Below are positions 12,911 through 22,116 of a stretch of 35,361 nucleotides of DNA, one piece after another. Location of the stretch: assembly GCA_946409645.1 (NCBI GenBank), contig CAMJXE010000024.1, positions 1-35,361 on the forward strand, given 5' to 3'. The notes under the pieces are model-generated. The model was not told the DNA's origin and searched no databases. It saw nothing but the letters and a program-made list of their open reading frames with translations. A program made the translations under genes and the position numbers. How positions within the stretch are numbered: position 1 is the stretch's first letter; each line of letters starts with the position of its first letter. The stretch comes from an uncultured Bacteroidales bacterium. Lineage in GTDB: Bacteria > Bacteroidota > Bacteroidia > Bacteroidales > WCHB1-69.

Positions 12911-15820
12911 TTAGTATCCAAAAATCTCTTCCAAAGTCAACGTTGTAACCTTCCCGTATTTCTCCAAACCCTTCAAATCAACTTCGTCCTTGTTGCCGAG
13001 AACGACGACCGCTCTCTTCTGACCTTTGATGTAGCTTCTGTTGAAATTGATGACATCCACCATGGTCATCTTTTGGATGGCATTGTAGTTGGTTCTGTCG
13101 AGCGGAGCTTTCAGCCCCATCTCCTCGCAGGTGAGATAGTAGTTGATGATGCTCATCTTACGGATGCGGTTGGTACGGTATTGCGAAATGAGCGCGGTTT
13201 TGGCAAGGTCGAAATTGAGTTGTGACACCGGCATCTCATCCAGCAGTTCAGTGAAGGCCTCCATAGCATCCATCAGTTTGTCGTTCTGCGTGCCGATGTG
13301 GGTCATGTTGTAGTTGAGTTTGCCTTTCTCGCTCGGCTCCACGTAGTAAGCCGCTGCAGAGTAAGCCAAAGAACGTTTCTCGCGGATCTCTTGGAAGACG
13401 ATGGAGTTCATGCTGCCACCGAAGTATTCGTTGTACATCTCGATTTGCGGGCTGAGTCCCCAGTTGGCGGGGATAGAGGTGGTGAGTTGACGGCACAGGG
13501 ACTGTTTGGCGTCGTAGTGGGCGAAATAGACCTTGTTGTCTTTCGTGGCCAAACGGTCATAGTCGGGTCCCATTTTGACGGGCTTCTTGGCTGGGTGCAC
13601 ACTGTGCTTGTCGGTGATGAGTGTCTGCAGGTCGTTGAGGCTCAGGTCGCCGTAATAGAGGATGCGTTGCGGCTGGGAGGTCATGGTCTTGATTTGGTTG
13701 ACGACATCCTGTGCCGTGATTTTCTGCACCTCTTCGTTGCTGACAAAGTACTTGCGTACATTGTCCTTGCCGTAGGAAGCGTAGCTCAGCATTCTTTGGA
13801 AGATGGTTTGTTGGCGAGATTTGGCGTCGTTGCGGGATTTCAGCACGTCGGCGATGGAATTACGGACGGATTCCTCGGAGATTTTCGGGTGGTTGAGGAT
13901 GTCCTCCACGATAGCCATGGCTTTCTCCATGTTTTCGCTCAGACCGGAGATACGGACAGTCGCGTATTTGCTGCCGAAGCCGATGCTGTAGTCGCAGGCA
14001 AGGTCGTACATCTGGCGGTTGATTTGGCTCAGCGTGCGGTTCTCGCTCTCTAACTGGTCGAGGAAGGAGTTGGTGATGCCGGCTTTCTTGTCATAATAGG
14101 AGCCATATTCGTAACGGAAGACGAGTTGGAAGCGGCCATTGTCGGTGTTATGCACATATAGGATCTCGTTGCCGTTGGCCTTGCCCTTCTTCATGTCTCT
14201 GTTGAAATCCACAAAAACGGGTTCGATGGGGTTCACCACCATTTTCTTGACCTCTTTGAGGAAACTGCTCTCCACATCGCGGTTCATCACCACTGGGGTG
14301 ATGGCTGGCTTATCGACTTTCTGAACATTGCGTTGTTCGCCCTGACGTTTATAAACCACTACATAGTTGTTTTTCTTGAAGATACGGTTGGCAAAGTCGA
14401 TGACATCTTCCTTGGTGACGTAGCTCATGTTTTCAGTTTCGTTAATCACATCTTGCCAGCTTTGGTGTGAAAGGTATGCGAAAGCCATCGCCATAGCACG
14501 GTTGGAGTTGCTTTCCAGACTGGTCATGTCTCTGAGTTTGCGGTTGTTGATAGCTGCGGTGAGCAAGTCCTCGTCCCAGTTGCCGGATTTCAAGATCTCG
14601 ATTTGTTTCAACAGCAGGTCTTTCAGCTGCTCCAAGGTTTGTCCCTCTTTGGGTCTGCCGTAAAGGCGGAAGTAGGAATAATCGTTGAGGTCGCTTACGC
14701 CGGAGGAGGCGGACAATGCCAGCTGCTTCTGGTTGATGTTCTCATCGATGATACCGCAAGAACCGTTCATCAAGACAGCGTCGGCCATCTCAGCGAGGAG
14801 CACATCGCGGGAACCAGTACCGGCATCGATGCGGTAGCCGATTTGCACGTTTTCGGGTTCCAAACCATAGACCTCCACTGTCTTCACCTCGCGGATGGGC
14901 TTCTCGTGTACGTAGGTGAAATCAGGGATGTATTTCGGTTGAATCTTTCCGAAATATTTGTCAATCAACTTGATAGCCTCTTCAGGATTGAAGTCGCCCG
15001 CCATGGCGATACAGTAGTTGTTGGGCACATAGTAGGTGTTGAAGTGCTTGTTGATGTTGGTCAGGGAAGGGTTTTTCAGGTGCTCGATGGTGCCGATGGT
15101 GGTCTGCGTGCCGTAAGGGTGGTTCGGGAACAGCGCTAAGTTCATCTGCTCGTATGCGGTGCGGCTGTCATTAGCCATGTTCATGTTCTTTTCCTCATAG
15201 ACGGCTTCCAGCTCCGTGTGGAACAAACGGAAGACGGGGTTGGCGAATCGCTCGCCCTCAATCATCAGCCAACGTTCCAGCTCGTTGCTCGGGATATCTT
15301 CCTGATAAACGGTCATGTCGTTGGAAGTGAAAGCGTTGGTACCTTGCGCACCAATCATTGACATCATCTTGTCGTACTCGTTCGGGATAGCATACTTGGA
15401 AGCCTCGTAAGAAACAGAGTCGATCTCATGATAGATTTGTTTACGCTTTTCGGGGTCGGTGGTGTGGTTATAGACCTCATACAGCGCTTCGATCTTTTTG
15501 AGTTGCTCCTGTTCCTTGGCCCAGTCCAAGGTGCCGAAATGGTTGGTGCCCTTGAACATCAGGTGCTCCAAATAGTGGGAGAGACCCGTGGATTCAGCGG
15601 GATCGTTCTTGCTTCCCACGCGCACGGCGATATAGGTCTGGATGCGCGGAACGTCTTTGTTTACAGACATGAACACCTGCAAACCGTTGTCCAGCGTGTA
15701 ATGGATGACCCCCATCGGGTCGTTTTGATAGGTCTCCTTGTGGTAATTCTGAGCATTGAGGCTGAAGGTCAGGAGACAGCAGACCAACAGCAGCAGAGTG
15801 GTAAATAAACTACGTTTCAT
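12911..15820 (-). CDS. M16-family zinc metallopeptidase (insulinase/pitrilysin type), secreted
   Basis: 969 aa from the ATG at 15820, which gives a signal peptide (MKRSLFTTLLLLVCCLLTFS then LNAQ); an earlier in-frame ATG would overlap the stop of the upstream gene. The inverted zinc motif HYLEH is at residues 82-86 with the distal glutamate in ELEAVYEEKN around residue 200. Two M16 halves are present, the second without the zinc motif, as is usual for full-length pitrilysin-like enzymes. It likely degrades peptides in the periplasm or outside. Its start is 5 nt from the stop of the M6-like protease gene, so the two are co-transcribed, with a strong terminator behind. Confidence 0.92.
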   Translation of the reverse strand: MKRSLFTTLLLLVCCLLTFSLNAQNYHKETYQNDPMGVIHYTLDNGLQVFMSVNKDVPRIQTYIAVRVGSKNDPAESTGLSHYLEHLMFKGTNHFGTLDWAKEQEQLKKIEALYEVYNHTTDPEKRKQIYHEIDSVSYEASKYAIPNEYDKMMSMIGAQGTNAFTSNDMTVYQEDIPSNELERWLMIEGERFANPVFRLFHTELEAVYEEKNMNMANDSRTAYEQMNLALFPNHPYGTQTTIGTIEHLKNPSLTNINKHFNTYYVPNNYCIAMAGDFNPEEAIKLIDKYFGKIQPKYIPDFTYVHEKPIREVKTVEVYGLEPENVQIGYRIDAGTGSRDVLLAEMADAVLMNGSCGIIDENINQKQLALSASSGVSDLNDYSYFRLYGRPKEGQTLEQLKDLLLKQIEILKSGNWDEDLLTAAINNRKLRDMTSLESNSNRAMAMAFAYLSHQSWQDVINETENMSYVTKEDVIDFANRIFKKNNYVVVYKRQGEQRNVQKVDKPAITPVVMNRDVESSFLKEVKKMVVNPIEPVFVDFNRDMKKGKANGNEILYVHNTDNGRFQLVFRYEYGSYYDKKAGITNSFLDQLESENRTLSQINRQMYDLACDYSIGFGSKYATVRISGLSENMEKAMAIVEDILNHPKISEESVRNSIADVLKSRNDAKSRQQTIFQRMLSYASYGKDNVRKYFVSNEEVQKITAQDVVNQIKTMTSQPQRILYYGDLSLNDLQTLITDKHSVHPAKKPVKMGPDYDRLATKDNKVYFAHYDAKQSLCRQLTTSIPANWGLSPQIEMYNEYFGGSMNSIVFQEIREKRSLAYSAAAYYVEPSEKGKLNYNMTHIGTQNDKLMDAMEAFTELLDEMPVSQLNFDLAKTALISQYRTNRIRKMSIINYYLTCEEMGLKAPLDRTNYNAIQKMTMVDVINFNRSYIKGQKRAVVVLGNKDEVDLKGLEKYGKVTTLTLEEIFGY

Positions 15821-15825
15821 AATCA

Positions 15826-17406
15826 TTATTTTTTGATGAATTTTTCTGTAAAACACTCATTATCAGTAAAAATCTTTACAATATACAAGCCTGGTTGGAG
15901 CGAAGAGACATTAACCTTGGAATCATCAGATGCTTCTGAAAGGATCATCTTGCCTAACAGATCATAAATCTCTATTCTATCTACCTCTTGTATGGAAAGA
16001 TTCAACTCGTTATTCACCGGATTCGGATAAATGTGGACACCCTTTCCTGAGTATTCGGGCACTCTGGTATCCAAAAAATGTACATCGAAGGATGCCTGGT
16101 CACCACTATAGGTGATATTGGTGATTTCGAAACTGGTTTCGGGCGTACCGTCAATGAGAAAAGGATAAGGGTTGGTGGTGGGACCAAAAGAATAGCGGTT
16201 GTTGTATCCAAATGCCGCTTCGTTGATGTTTCCGTTGATCGTGTCAATGTTGCTGTTTCGACGGAAAACCCAGTAGGTGTGCGGTTTCACAAAGAAGTCG
16301 AAATAACCGTTGCCTGAATCATACATGTCGTTAAGGTTAACATTGTCGTACCATCTGCCGATAATCACTCCGCTGTGTGGCACGTTGTCCATGAAATCGT
16401 CACAATTGCGGTACTCAAAGGTGAACCACTGATCCGGATCGATGGACGACCGGATGAAGTAGCAGTTGTTTTGGTCGGAGGAGGTGTTACTATTTAAAAC
16501 ATAGTGTCCGTCCTCCGTGATCTCGATGGGTTCGGCCACGATGCCCAAGAACTTGTATTTGATGATGGTGGAAATTTGTTGCAGATTGTTTTGCGCCATC
16601 TGGTCCCAAATTCCGACAGGTGCGACATTGCTGTAGTGGAAGTAATGGTAGTAATCGGGGATGCCGAGCGAGTGGCCCATCTCGTGTGAGAACACATTGG
16701 CGGTGAAATAGGGACCGGAATCGGCGAATTCGAAATTGTAGGCACACGGCGTTTTTCCATTAATGTTGAGCTGTGCGGCTTCGGGACCGAAAAAGTTCAT
16801 GTGCGGCCACAGGAGGTCATTCCAATTGCCGACATCACCTTTGATGATGAAGCTGATGTTGTCGATCATCCCGTCATTGTTGCCGTCCAAGTTGAGGCTG
16901 GTATCCACCAGATTAAGGGAATCCACATAGCGTATCACTCTGGCTAATAGTTCCGTTTCCCTGGGATTTGTGACGTCCATGGCCTGAGGCGGATAGCCTC
17001 CCGGGTTGGTCTGGCTGTAGGGCTGGTAGTAGGCCCGAGGCATAATATCTTGGTAGGAGATGATGGTGTTGTTTTGGATGTTGTTCGTGTAAACCGTGTG
17101 GTAATTGATTTTCCCATAGGTCGTTACGTTGTAGTAGTTATAGACAGAAATGTTGTAGGGGGTGGAGTCGTTGAACATCTGGTCGATGGGTTCCAGTGAC
17201 TGTGTGAATTCCGGGTCATCGGCAAAACGGATGAAAATGACGAGGTTGGTGAGCGTCATTTGTTCGTTCCGGTTTAAATGAATGCGGGGAGCGAATTTGT
17301 AATTTTTGGGCGGTCGCGGCGGCATCAGCGGTGGAATCGTGTCGGTAGGCGATGCAAAACCGAACAGAACTATGGTGTTGAGTAACAGGGCAAGAAGTTT
17401 TTTCAT
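15826..17406 (-). CDS. M6-like secreted zinc metalloprotease with T9SS sorting domain
   Basis: 526 aa. Signal peptide at the N-terminus (MKKLLALLLNTIVLFGFASP). The zinc site HEMGHSLGIPDYYHY at residues 241-255 is an HExxHxxGxxD motif typical of M6/immune-inhibitor-A-like peptidases. The last 75 residues form a type A T9SS C-terminal sorting domain (VHIYPNPVNNELNL, then IEIYDLLGKMIL, SLQPGLYIVKI and a basic end FTEKFIKK). The protein should therefore leave the cell through the type IX system and be attached to or shed from the surface. An Asp-rich LNLDGNNDGMIDN stretch at 181-193 may bind calcium. First gene of a two-gene operon with an M16 peptidase. Confidence 0.88.
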   Translation of the reverse strand: MKKLLALLLNTIVLFGFASPTDTIPPLMPPRPPKNYKFAPRIHLNRNEQMTLTNLVIFIRFADDPEFTQSLEPIDQMFNDSTPYNISVYNYYNVTTYGKINYHTVYTNNIQNNTIISYQDIMPRAYYQPYSQTNPGGYPPQAMDVTNPRETELLARVIRYVDSLNLVDTSLNLDGNNDGMIDNISFIIKGDVGNWNDLLWPHMNFFGPEAAQLNINGKTPCAYNFEFADSGPYFTANVFSHEMGHSLGIPDYYHYFHYSNVAPVGIWDQMAQNNLQQISTIIKYKFLGIVAEPIEITEDGHYVLNSNTSSDQNNCYFIRSSIDPDQWFTFEYRNCDDFMDNVPHSGVIIGRWYDNVNLNDMYDSGNGYFDFFVKPHTYWVFRRNSNIDTINGNINEAAFGYNNRYSFGPTTNPYPFLIDGTPETSFEITNITYSGDQASFDVHFLDTRVPEYSGKGVHIYPNPVNNELNLSIQEVDRIEIYDLLGKMILSEASDDSKVNVSSLQPGLYIVKIFTDNECFTEKFIKK

Positions 17407-17755
17407 ATTTATCTTTTAAGGTTAATTCGCTAAATAACATAAAAAAATGCAAAAATATACTTTTTGCAATATCAACCCTTTAATGTTGATAATTATTGAT
17501 ATTTAGCAGGAGATTTTTTATTTGGGCGAGCCGGCGCGGCTTTTAGGGGACGACGCTTCCAAGCGTCGCTCGCATATACAGATCTGCAACCGCTAACGCG
17601 GTTTGTGAGGATCTGAGCAGGCGCATCGGTGATCGTTACGACCACGTAAAGAATAAAACTCCATAAGGCGCAAAATACCGAAAGGTGGCATGTTGCGAAT
17701 GAAATTTTTACAACTTGTTGATGATGAGATGTTTTCGTTTGTGACACAATGCGTT
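17407..17755. other. 349-bp gap with two palindromic repeats and no convincing gene
   Basis: Contains the promoter of the M6-like protease, then the hairpin CGACGCTT-CC-AAGCGTCG (17551-17568) and the hairpin AACCGC-TAAC-GCGGTT (17588-17603), both REP-like and distinct from the 28-bp family at 8932. The short minus-strand reading frames here cross these palindromes and show no domain; I regard them as chance. The rest, to 17755, shows nothing recognisable. Confidence 0.6.
17450..17457 (-). promoter_or_regulatory. -7 box TATTTTTG for the metalloprotease operon
   Basis: Minus-strand TATTTTTG followed by CAT, 43 nt upstream of the ATG at 17406. A -33 box is not clear. Confidence 0.5.
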
Positions 17756-18340
17756 TTACAAAGAGAGGACAGGGCAGACATACCGATAAGGTAAGAGAGC
17801 ATCTTCTCCAGCATAATCCACACCGATGCGTGGGGTCACTTCGACTTGGTTGTCAGGTACTAACAGCCCGCGGTCTTCGATCCATAGCGTGTCTCCGAAG
17901 AGCGAAAGACCGTTGTCGGCGACGGTGAGTCCCAAGAGTTTGGACACTTTCCCAGGTCCGAAGCCGATGTCGGGGGTGATTTTGCGCTTGCGGGTGCGCT
18001 GCAGCATCATTTCCTCGCCGTGGGTGGGCACGATGCCGCGGATGAGCACCGCGTCGGGCACACCATCCATATTGGTGACGAAGTTAAGGAGATGGTGCAT
18101 CCCATAGCAGAGATACAGGTAGGCCACCCCGCCAGCGTGGTACATCATCTCGTTCCGACGGGTGCGTCGCCCTCCGAATGCGTGTGAAGCACGGTCGGTA
18201 GTGCCCTTGTAAGCCTCCACCTCGCAGATGATACCGCCGGTGAGTTGCCCGTCCACTTTGGTGAAAAGGTACTTGCCTAACAGGTCGCGCGCGATGCCGA
18301 GCACATCATCCCCAAGAAAGTATTCTTTCGTCAGTTTCAT
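17756..18340 (-). CDS. mpg: 3-methyladenine DNA glycosylase (AAG/MPG family)
   Basis: 194 aa, the normal length for bacterial AAG-type glycosylases. Characteristic segments: LARDLLGK-like IARDLLGKYL, the catalytic-glutamate motif ICEVEAYKG (E42), DRASHAFGGRRTRRNEMMY, AYLYLCYGMHHLLNFVT, AVLIRGI and the FGPGKVSKLLGL stretch. The enzyme flips out and excises alkylated purines in base-excision repair. Monocistronic, with a TATTTTTG box 20 nt upstream of the start. Confidence 0.95.
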   Translation of the reverse strand: MKLTKEYFLGDDVLGIARDLLGKYLFTKVDGQLTGGIICEVEAYKGTTDRASHAFGGRRTRRNEMMYHAGGVAYLYLCYGMHHLLNFVTNMDGVPDAVLIRGIVPTHGEEMMLQRTRKRKITPDIGFGPGKVSKLLGLTVADNGLSLFGDTLWIEDRGLLVPDNQVEVTPRIGVDYAGEDALLPYRYVCPVLSL

Positions 18341-18360
18341 TGTAGTTCTGGATTTGGCGG

Positions 18361-18368
18361 CAAAAATA
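18361..18368 (-). promoter_or_regulatory. -7 box TATTTTTG for mpg
   Basis: Minus-strand TATTTTTG followed by CCG, a consensus -7 element 20 nt before the ATG at 18340. Confidence 0.6.
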
Positions 18369-18401
18369 CGATTTTTGGTTAAAGGGTTAAAGGGTTAAGG
18401 C

Positions 18402-19100
18402 TTAGTTGAAGAGTAGGTAGGGTTTAAGTTTCTCGATGAGTTCCGGGTACGCGTGGGTGATCTGTCGCAGTTCTTCGAGGTCGCGGACGGAGCCGTTTTT
18501 TTCGCGGTGTTGTAGAATCAGCTTGGTCAGGTACGCGTCGATGTACGGATGCGACACTAATTCTTTGTAAGTGGCGGTGTTGGTGTTCAACTTCTTGATT
18601 TTATGTTTGTTAATATATAGATAGTCTTTTAGTCTGTTGGTGTCGATGTTCTGCATCACATAGACCTCCTGCAGCTGGGCATAGCAATAGAAGCCGCCGA
18701 GTTTTTCGCGGTATTCCACGAGTTTGGCGGCGCGTTTGCTCCCGAACTGCGGGACGGTGAGCAGGTCGTTGGTGTCGCAGCTGTTGAGATCGATTTTGAC
18801 AATGTCGTACATCGGTTTGCGTGCTTGTTTTTGAAGCGGCAGAAGGGTGTCTGAACGAATTTTGGGACGTTTGTGGTGGAATTGCGTCCGACTCTGTTGG
18901 CGCGCCTCCGACATCGAATCGGAAAGTCGTTGCTGTTCTTGGGCAAATTCCTGGAACAGCGTTTCATACTGGTGGACGTCGCAAGGCGGTTTACGACGGT
19001 TTTCATAGAAGAAATAGAAGATGTTGCTCGCCAGAATGACAGTGAGCAGAAACAGGGCAGCGGCCCATTCGCCTCGGGTAAAATGGAGTTTCGTTTTCAT
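18402..19100 (-). CDS. Membrane-anchored helix-hairpin-helix (ComEA-like) protein
   Basis: 232 aa. One N-terminal transmembrane segment (WAAALFLLTVILASNIFYFF, about residues 12-31), a charged linker, then two HhH-type repeats. The first is VKIDLNSCDTNDLLTVPQFG-S-K-R-A-A-K-L and the second KKLNTNTATYKELVSHPYID-A-Y-L-T-K-L-I-L. The I-D-L-N-x-x-D/A-x-x-x-L pattern is that of ComEA/competence-type HhH DNA-binding proteins. In Bacteroidota such proteins are widespread; a role in DNA uptake is possible but not shown. A TATCTTTG box precedes it. Confidence 0.8.
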   Translation of the reverse strand: MKTKLHFTRGEWAAALFLLTVILASNIFYFFYENRRKPPCDVHQYETLFQEFAQEQQRLSDSMSEARQQSRTQFHHKRPKIRSDTLLPLQKQARKPMYDIVKIDLNSCDTNDLLTVPQFGSKRAAKLVEYREKLGGFYCYAQLQEVYVMQNIDTNRLKDYLYINKHKIKKLNTNTATYKELVSHPYIDAYLTKLILQHREKNGSVRDLEELRQITHAYPELIEKLKPYLLFN

Positions 19101-19105
19101 AACTG

Positions 19106-19113
19106 CAAAGATA
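19106..19113 (-). promoter_or_regulatory. -7 box TATCTTTG for the HhH protein gene
   Basis: Minus-strand TATCTTTG followed by CAG, only 5 nt from the ATG at 19100, so the mRNA may be leaderless or nearly so. A TTG lies 21 nt upstream of the TA. Confidence 0.55.
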
Positions 19114-19360
19114 CAATCTAAGCTTTGGGGTTGTCAAGATGTTTGTGATAATTTTGTTAACATGTTGTTGTTTGTATCTTAAAATTCAGACGAAAGTCAA
19201 ATAACAGTGGCCAAAAGGAATATGCCACATGGGAAAAATAAAAACAAATTTTTGTTTATAAATAAATGTAAATAATTGGAATTTAATTATATAACGTTGG
19301 TTGTCCTGTGTTAAAGATTCAAAAAATGCAAATAAAGGAAGGTTTTTGCATAAAAAATTG
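19114..19360. other. AT-rich divergent intergenic region
   Basis: About 250 bp between the divergent HhH and coiled-coil genes. Very AT-rich, with no reading frame, palindrome or repeat that I can support beyond the flanking promoter boxes. Confidence 0.5.
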
Positions 19361-19368
19361 TATTTTTG
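19361..19368 (+). promoter_or_regulatory. -7 box TATTTTTG for the coiled-coil/zapA operon
   Basis: TAttTTTG followed by CAG, 21 nt before the ATG at 19390. TTTG at 19345-19348 is 12 nt upstream, too close for a standard -33. Confidence 0.6.
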
Positions 19369-19389
19369 CAGCGTTTTAAGAAAAACGGT

Positions 19390-19680
19390 ATGTCGTCTTT
19401 TGAAAGTTTATACCACCAAACGGAATTGAATGTTAGAGAGGCGGTTCGGCGTTTTTCCGAGCTGAAGTTGAAGTATGAATCGGCTCAACGCGAGAATGAA
19501 CGTTTGCGTTCCGAGCTGTCCGAAATGCGAAGTCGGCTCGATAAAACAGAGGAAAAGTTGAAATTGGTTGAACTAACGAGCACCATTATTGACAGGGAGG
19601 ATAAGACAGAACTAAAACGACAAATCAACGATTGGGTGCGGGAGATAGATAACAGTATCAAGCTTCTAAGTAGCAAGTAA
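19390..19680 (+). CDS. Small coiled-coil protein upstream of zapA
   Basis: 96 aa from ATG 19390; a longer frame begins at a non-ATG codon inside the promoter and is unlikely. Almost the whole protein is a charged coiled coil (residues about 8-65: ELKLKYESAQRENERLRSEL and on), then a short helical tail. It ends 2 nt before zapA. Position and build suggest a ZapB-like or other division-associated partner of ZapA, but that is inference; no domain is recognised. Confidence 0.7.
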   Translation: MSSFESLYHQTELNVREAVRRFSELKLKYESAQRENERLRSELSEMRSRLDKTEEKLKLVELTSTIIDREDKTELKRQINDWVREIDNSIKLLSSK

Positions 19681-19682
19681 CG

Positions 19683-19979
19683 ATGGGAGAGGATAGCAAA
19701 AAGGTGACCGTGACGATAGGGCAGAGACCGCTGACCGTCATCATCAAGAAGGAGTGGGAGCATTACTTTCTGGAAGCTGAAAAAGTAATCAATGACAGTT
19801 TTTTCGAGTTTGCGAAAAAATGGCAATATAAAGACCAGCAAGACCTTACGAACATGGTGCTGTTGGATTTTGTGGTGAAAGCATTGGGCGATAAGGAAAG
19901 GCTGAGGGAATACGACGAGGAGCTGGTTCCGATGATGGAATCACTCAAGCAGCTGACAGAGGAATTCCCCATTGATTAG
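19683..19979 (+). CDS. zapA: Cell division protein ZapA-like
   Basis: 98 aa. The N-terminal strand pair (KKVTVTIGQRPLTVIIKKEW) and the following helix EHYFLEAEKVINDSFFEFAK match the ZapA domain, which binds and bundles FtsZ filaments. The middle part, DLTNMVLLDFVVKALGDKER, is the long dimerisation helix. It follows the coiled-coil gene by 2 nt and precedes a 6S-RNA-like hairpin, the same order (zapA then 6S RNA gene) as in Escherichia coli. Confidence 0.88.
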   Translation: MGEDSKKVTVTIGQRPLTVIIKKEWEHYFLEAEKVINDSFFEFAKKWQYKDQQDLTNMVLLDFVVKALGDKERLREYDEELVPMMESLKQLTEEFPID

Positions 19980-19994
19980 ACGCTCTTTGACAGA

Positions 19995-20188
19995 AGAATC
20001 CCGCATAAGTTCAGATACGTTTGTTAAACTCAACAGAATTACAAACGAAGGGGACGCTTGTCTTGCCTAGAACAGGCCCGATCCGCATGGATGGCGATCA
20101 GCCCGGGGAAGCGCGAAGCAAAGACGGCACCTTCGACCATATCGAGTAGGAGTTTTTCGAAACCCTATGGAACTTATGCGGTTTTTTT
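19995..20188 (+). ncRNA. ssrS: 6S RNA candidate
   Basis: A long self-complementary stretch between zapA and rny. The closing stem CCGCATAAGTTC (20001-20012) pairs perfectly with GAACTTATGCGG (20170-20181), followed by T7 (20182-20188). Further in, ATA-GTTT-AAACTC pairs with GAGTTT-GAAAC-TAT. Two opposed unpaired stretches of about 14 nt follow (AACAGAATTACAAA and ACCATATCGAGTAG), then CGAAGG/CCTTCG and GTCTT/AAGAC close a structured head. A rod of about 190 nt with a large central bubble and an intrinsic terminator is the 6S RNA architecture, which mimics an open promoter and binds RNA polymerase. Downstream-of-zapA placement supports it. The 5' end is approximate. Confidence 0.75.
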
Positions 20189-20246
20189 ATGCCCTCCCGT
20201 TGCCCGTTGTACGGACAACTTAAATTCACATATATATAAAACGTTT

Positions 20247-21788
20247 ATGACAATATTAGGAATGATTATAGGCATTTTGGTGGGCGTGGGCATTGGCCTG
20301 GCTCTGGCCTATACACTGTTGAAAAACCAACTGACGAAAGCAGGGCGCGAAGCCCTCAAGAAAGCCGAAGAAGACGGCGAGCTCATTAAAAAAGAGAAGA
20401 TTCTGCAAGCAAAGGAGAAATTCCTGCAACTGAAGGCTGAGCACGAGAAATCCTGCAACGAGAGAAACCAGCAAATCTCTTCCGCAGAGAACCGCATCAA
20501 GCAAAAAGAGAACACCCTCAGCCAGAAAATGGAGGAACTCAACCGCAAGAACAACGAAAACGCTGCCCAAAAGGAGAATCTAAACAAACAGATGGCCGCA
20601 GTGGCGCAAAAACAAAAAGAACTGGAAGAGCAGATTTCCTCCCAGAAAACAAAACTGGAGTCTATCGCTGAAATGACCTCCGAACAAGCTAAACAACAGC
20701 TGATTACACTGATGCAGGACGAAGCCAAGGCCGACGCACTCGTGATGATCAAGGAGATTGTTGATGAAGCTAAACATACCGCTAATCTTGAAGCCAAAAA
20801 AGTGGTTGTCAATGCTTTACAACGCACTGGCGTGGAATCCGCTATCGAGAACACCGTCTCTGTCTTCACCATCGAGAACGACGAAATCAAGGGGCGCATC
20901 ATCGGCCGTGAAGGCCGTAACATCCGTACCCTTGAGAACCTCACCGGTGTGGATGTGGTCATCGATGACTCCCCCGACACTATCTTGCTCTCCAGCTTCG
21001 ACCCTGTGCGCCGCGAAATCGCACGCCTGTCGTTGCAGAAGTTGGTCTCTGACGGCCGTATTCACCCCGCCCGTATCGAAGAGGTGGTTGCCAAGACGAA
21101 AAAACAGATCGAACAGGAGATTGCAGAGTTGGGTAAACGTACTTGTATCGATTTGGGTATCAATAATATGCATCACGAGCTGATGCGTCTTGTCGGTAAG
21201 ATGAAATACCGCTCATCCTACGGTCAGAACCTGCTTCAACACGCCAAGGAGGTGGCCAATCTGAGTGCCGCCATGGCCGCTGAACTGGGCATCAACCCGA
21301 AACTCGCCCGTCGCGCGGGTCTGTTGCACGACATCGGCAAAGTGCCGGACACCGAGCCCGAACTGCCTCACGCACTGTTCGGCGCACGATTGGCGGAACA
21401 GTACAAAGAACGTGCTGAAATCGTGAATGCCATCGGATCTCACCACGACGAGATGGAGATGAAAACCCTCATTGCGCCTATCGTGCAAGTGTGCGACGCT
21501 ATCTCGGGCGCCCGTCCAGGTGCTCGTCGCGAGGTGGTTGAAGCCTATATGAAACGTCTGAATGACCTTGAGAATCTGGCACTTACTTATCCCGGCGTGG
21601 TCAAGACATACGCTATCCAAGCAGGTCGTGAGCTGCGCGTCATTGTGGGCGCCGAGAAGGTTACCGACCAAGAAGCTGACCAAATCTCTCTCGATCTGTC
21701 CAAGAAGATTCAAAACGAAATGACCTATCCCGGCCAGATCAAGATTACGGTCATCCGTGAGACCCGTGCCGTGAATTACGCCCGATAA
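20247..21788 (+). CDS. rny: Ribonuclease Y
   Basis: 513 aa from ATG 20247; the frame is open further upstream but crosses the 6S-like RNA and its terminator. N-terminal transmembrane segment ([20 protein letters not shown]), a long coiled coil at about 35-180, a KH domain with [20 protein letters not shown], and an HD domain with GLLHDIGKV and the SHHDEMEM segment. This is the standard RNase Y layout, a membrane-bound endonuclease that starts mRNA decay. It leads an apparent operon with a DivIC/FtsB protein (3-nt gap) and aroQ. Confidence 0.95.
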   Translation: MTILGMIIGILVGVGIGLALAYTLLKNQLTKAGREALKKAEEDGELIKKEKILQAKEKFLQLKAEHEKSCNERNQQISSAENRIKQKENTLSQKMEELNRKNNENAAQKENLNKQMAAVAQKQKELEEQISSQKTKLESIAEMTSEQAKQQLITLMQDEAKADALVMIKEIVDEAKHTANLEAKKVVVNALQRTGVESAIENTVSVFTIENDEIKGRIIGREGRNIRTLENLTGVDVVIDDSPDTILLSSFDPVRREIARLSLQKLVSDGRIHPARIEEVVAKTKKQIEQEIAELGKRTCIDLGINNMHHELMRLVGKMKYRSSYGQNLLQHAKEVANLSAAMAAELGINPKLARRAGLLHDIGKVPDTEPELPHALFGARLAEQYKERAEIVNAIGSHHDEMEMKTLIAPIVQVCDAISGARPGARREVVEAYMKRLNDLENLALTYPGVVKTYAIQAGRELRVIVGAEKVTDQEADQISLDLSKKIQNEMTYPGQIKITVIRETRAVNYAR

Positions 21789-21791
21789 ACG

Positions 21792-22100
21792 ATGAACGAA
21801 GACCGTCCGAAATCCAGAAGCCGATTCAGGTTCTTCACAATATTATATATTGTGACGTTCCTGTTTTTTGTAATCTATTTCTTCTTTCTTTCTGATCATA
21901 ATCTGAAGACTCACAGGGATTTAAATAGAAAAATCACCAATTTGGAGAATAAGATCACTAATACGAAGAATCAAGTGGGCAATGTTTATACCTATGAACA
22001 GCTAATTGAGGATTCCGTGCTGCTGGAGAAATACGGTCGCGAACAACTGAACATGCACCGTCCTGAGGAGGATGTTTTTGTGATTCTCTATGAAAAATAG
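21792..22100 (+). CDS. FtsB/DivIC-family septum formation protein
   Basis: 102 aa. Basic N-terminus, one transmembrane segment (TILYIVTFLFFVIYFFFLSD, about 16-35), a short periplasmic coiled coil (RDLNRKITNLENKITNTKNQ) and the conserved end LLEKYGREQLNMHRPEEDVF. That final motif (hydrophobic-E-x-x-A/G-R-E-x-L/Y, then E-D-V-F) is diagnostic of the septum initiator family, which joins FtsL and FtsQ in the divisome. It overlaps or abuts aroQ. Confidence 0.85.
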   Translation: MNEDRPKSRSRFRFFTILYIVTFLFFVIYFFFLSDHNLKTHRDLNRKITNLENKITNTKNQVGNVYTYEQLIEDSVLLEKYGREQLNMHRPEEDVFVILYEK

Positions 22101-22116
22101 CGAGGCGTATATCCGG

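Noticed and set aside
17493-17823. Two small minus-strand frames between the M6 protease and mpg
   Set aside because: They cross two palindromic repeats, overlap the 3' end of mpg in another frame, and show no domain or start signal.
20058-20246. 63-codon upstream extension of rny
   Set aside because: It runs through the 6S-like hairpin and its T run and lacks any RNase Y similarity; the membrane segment begins at ATG 20247.
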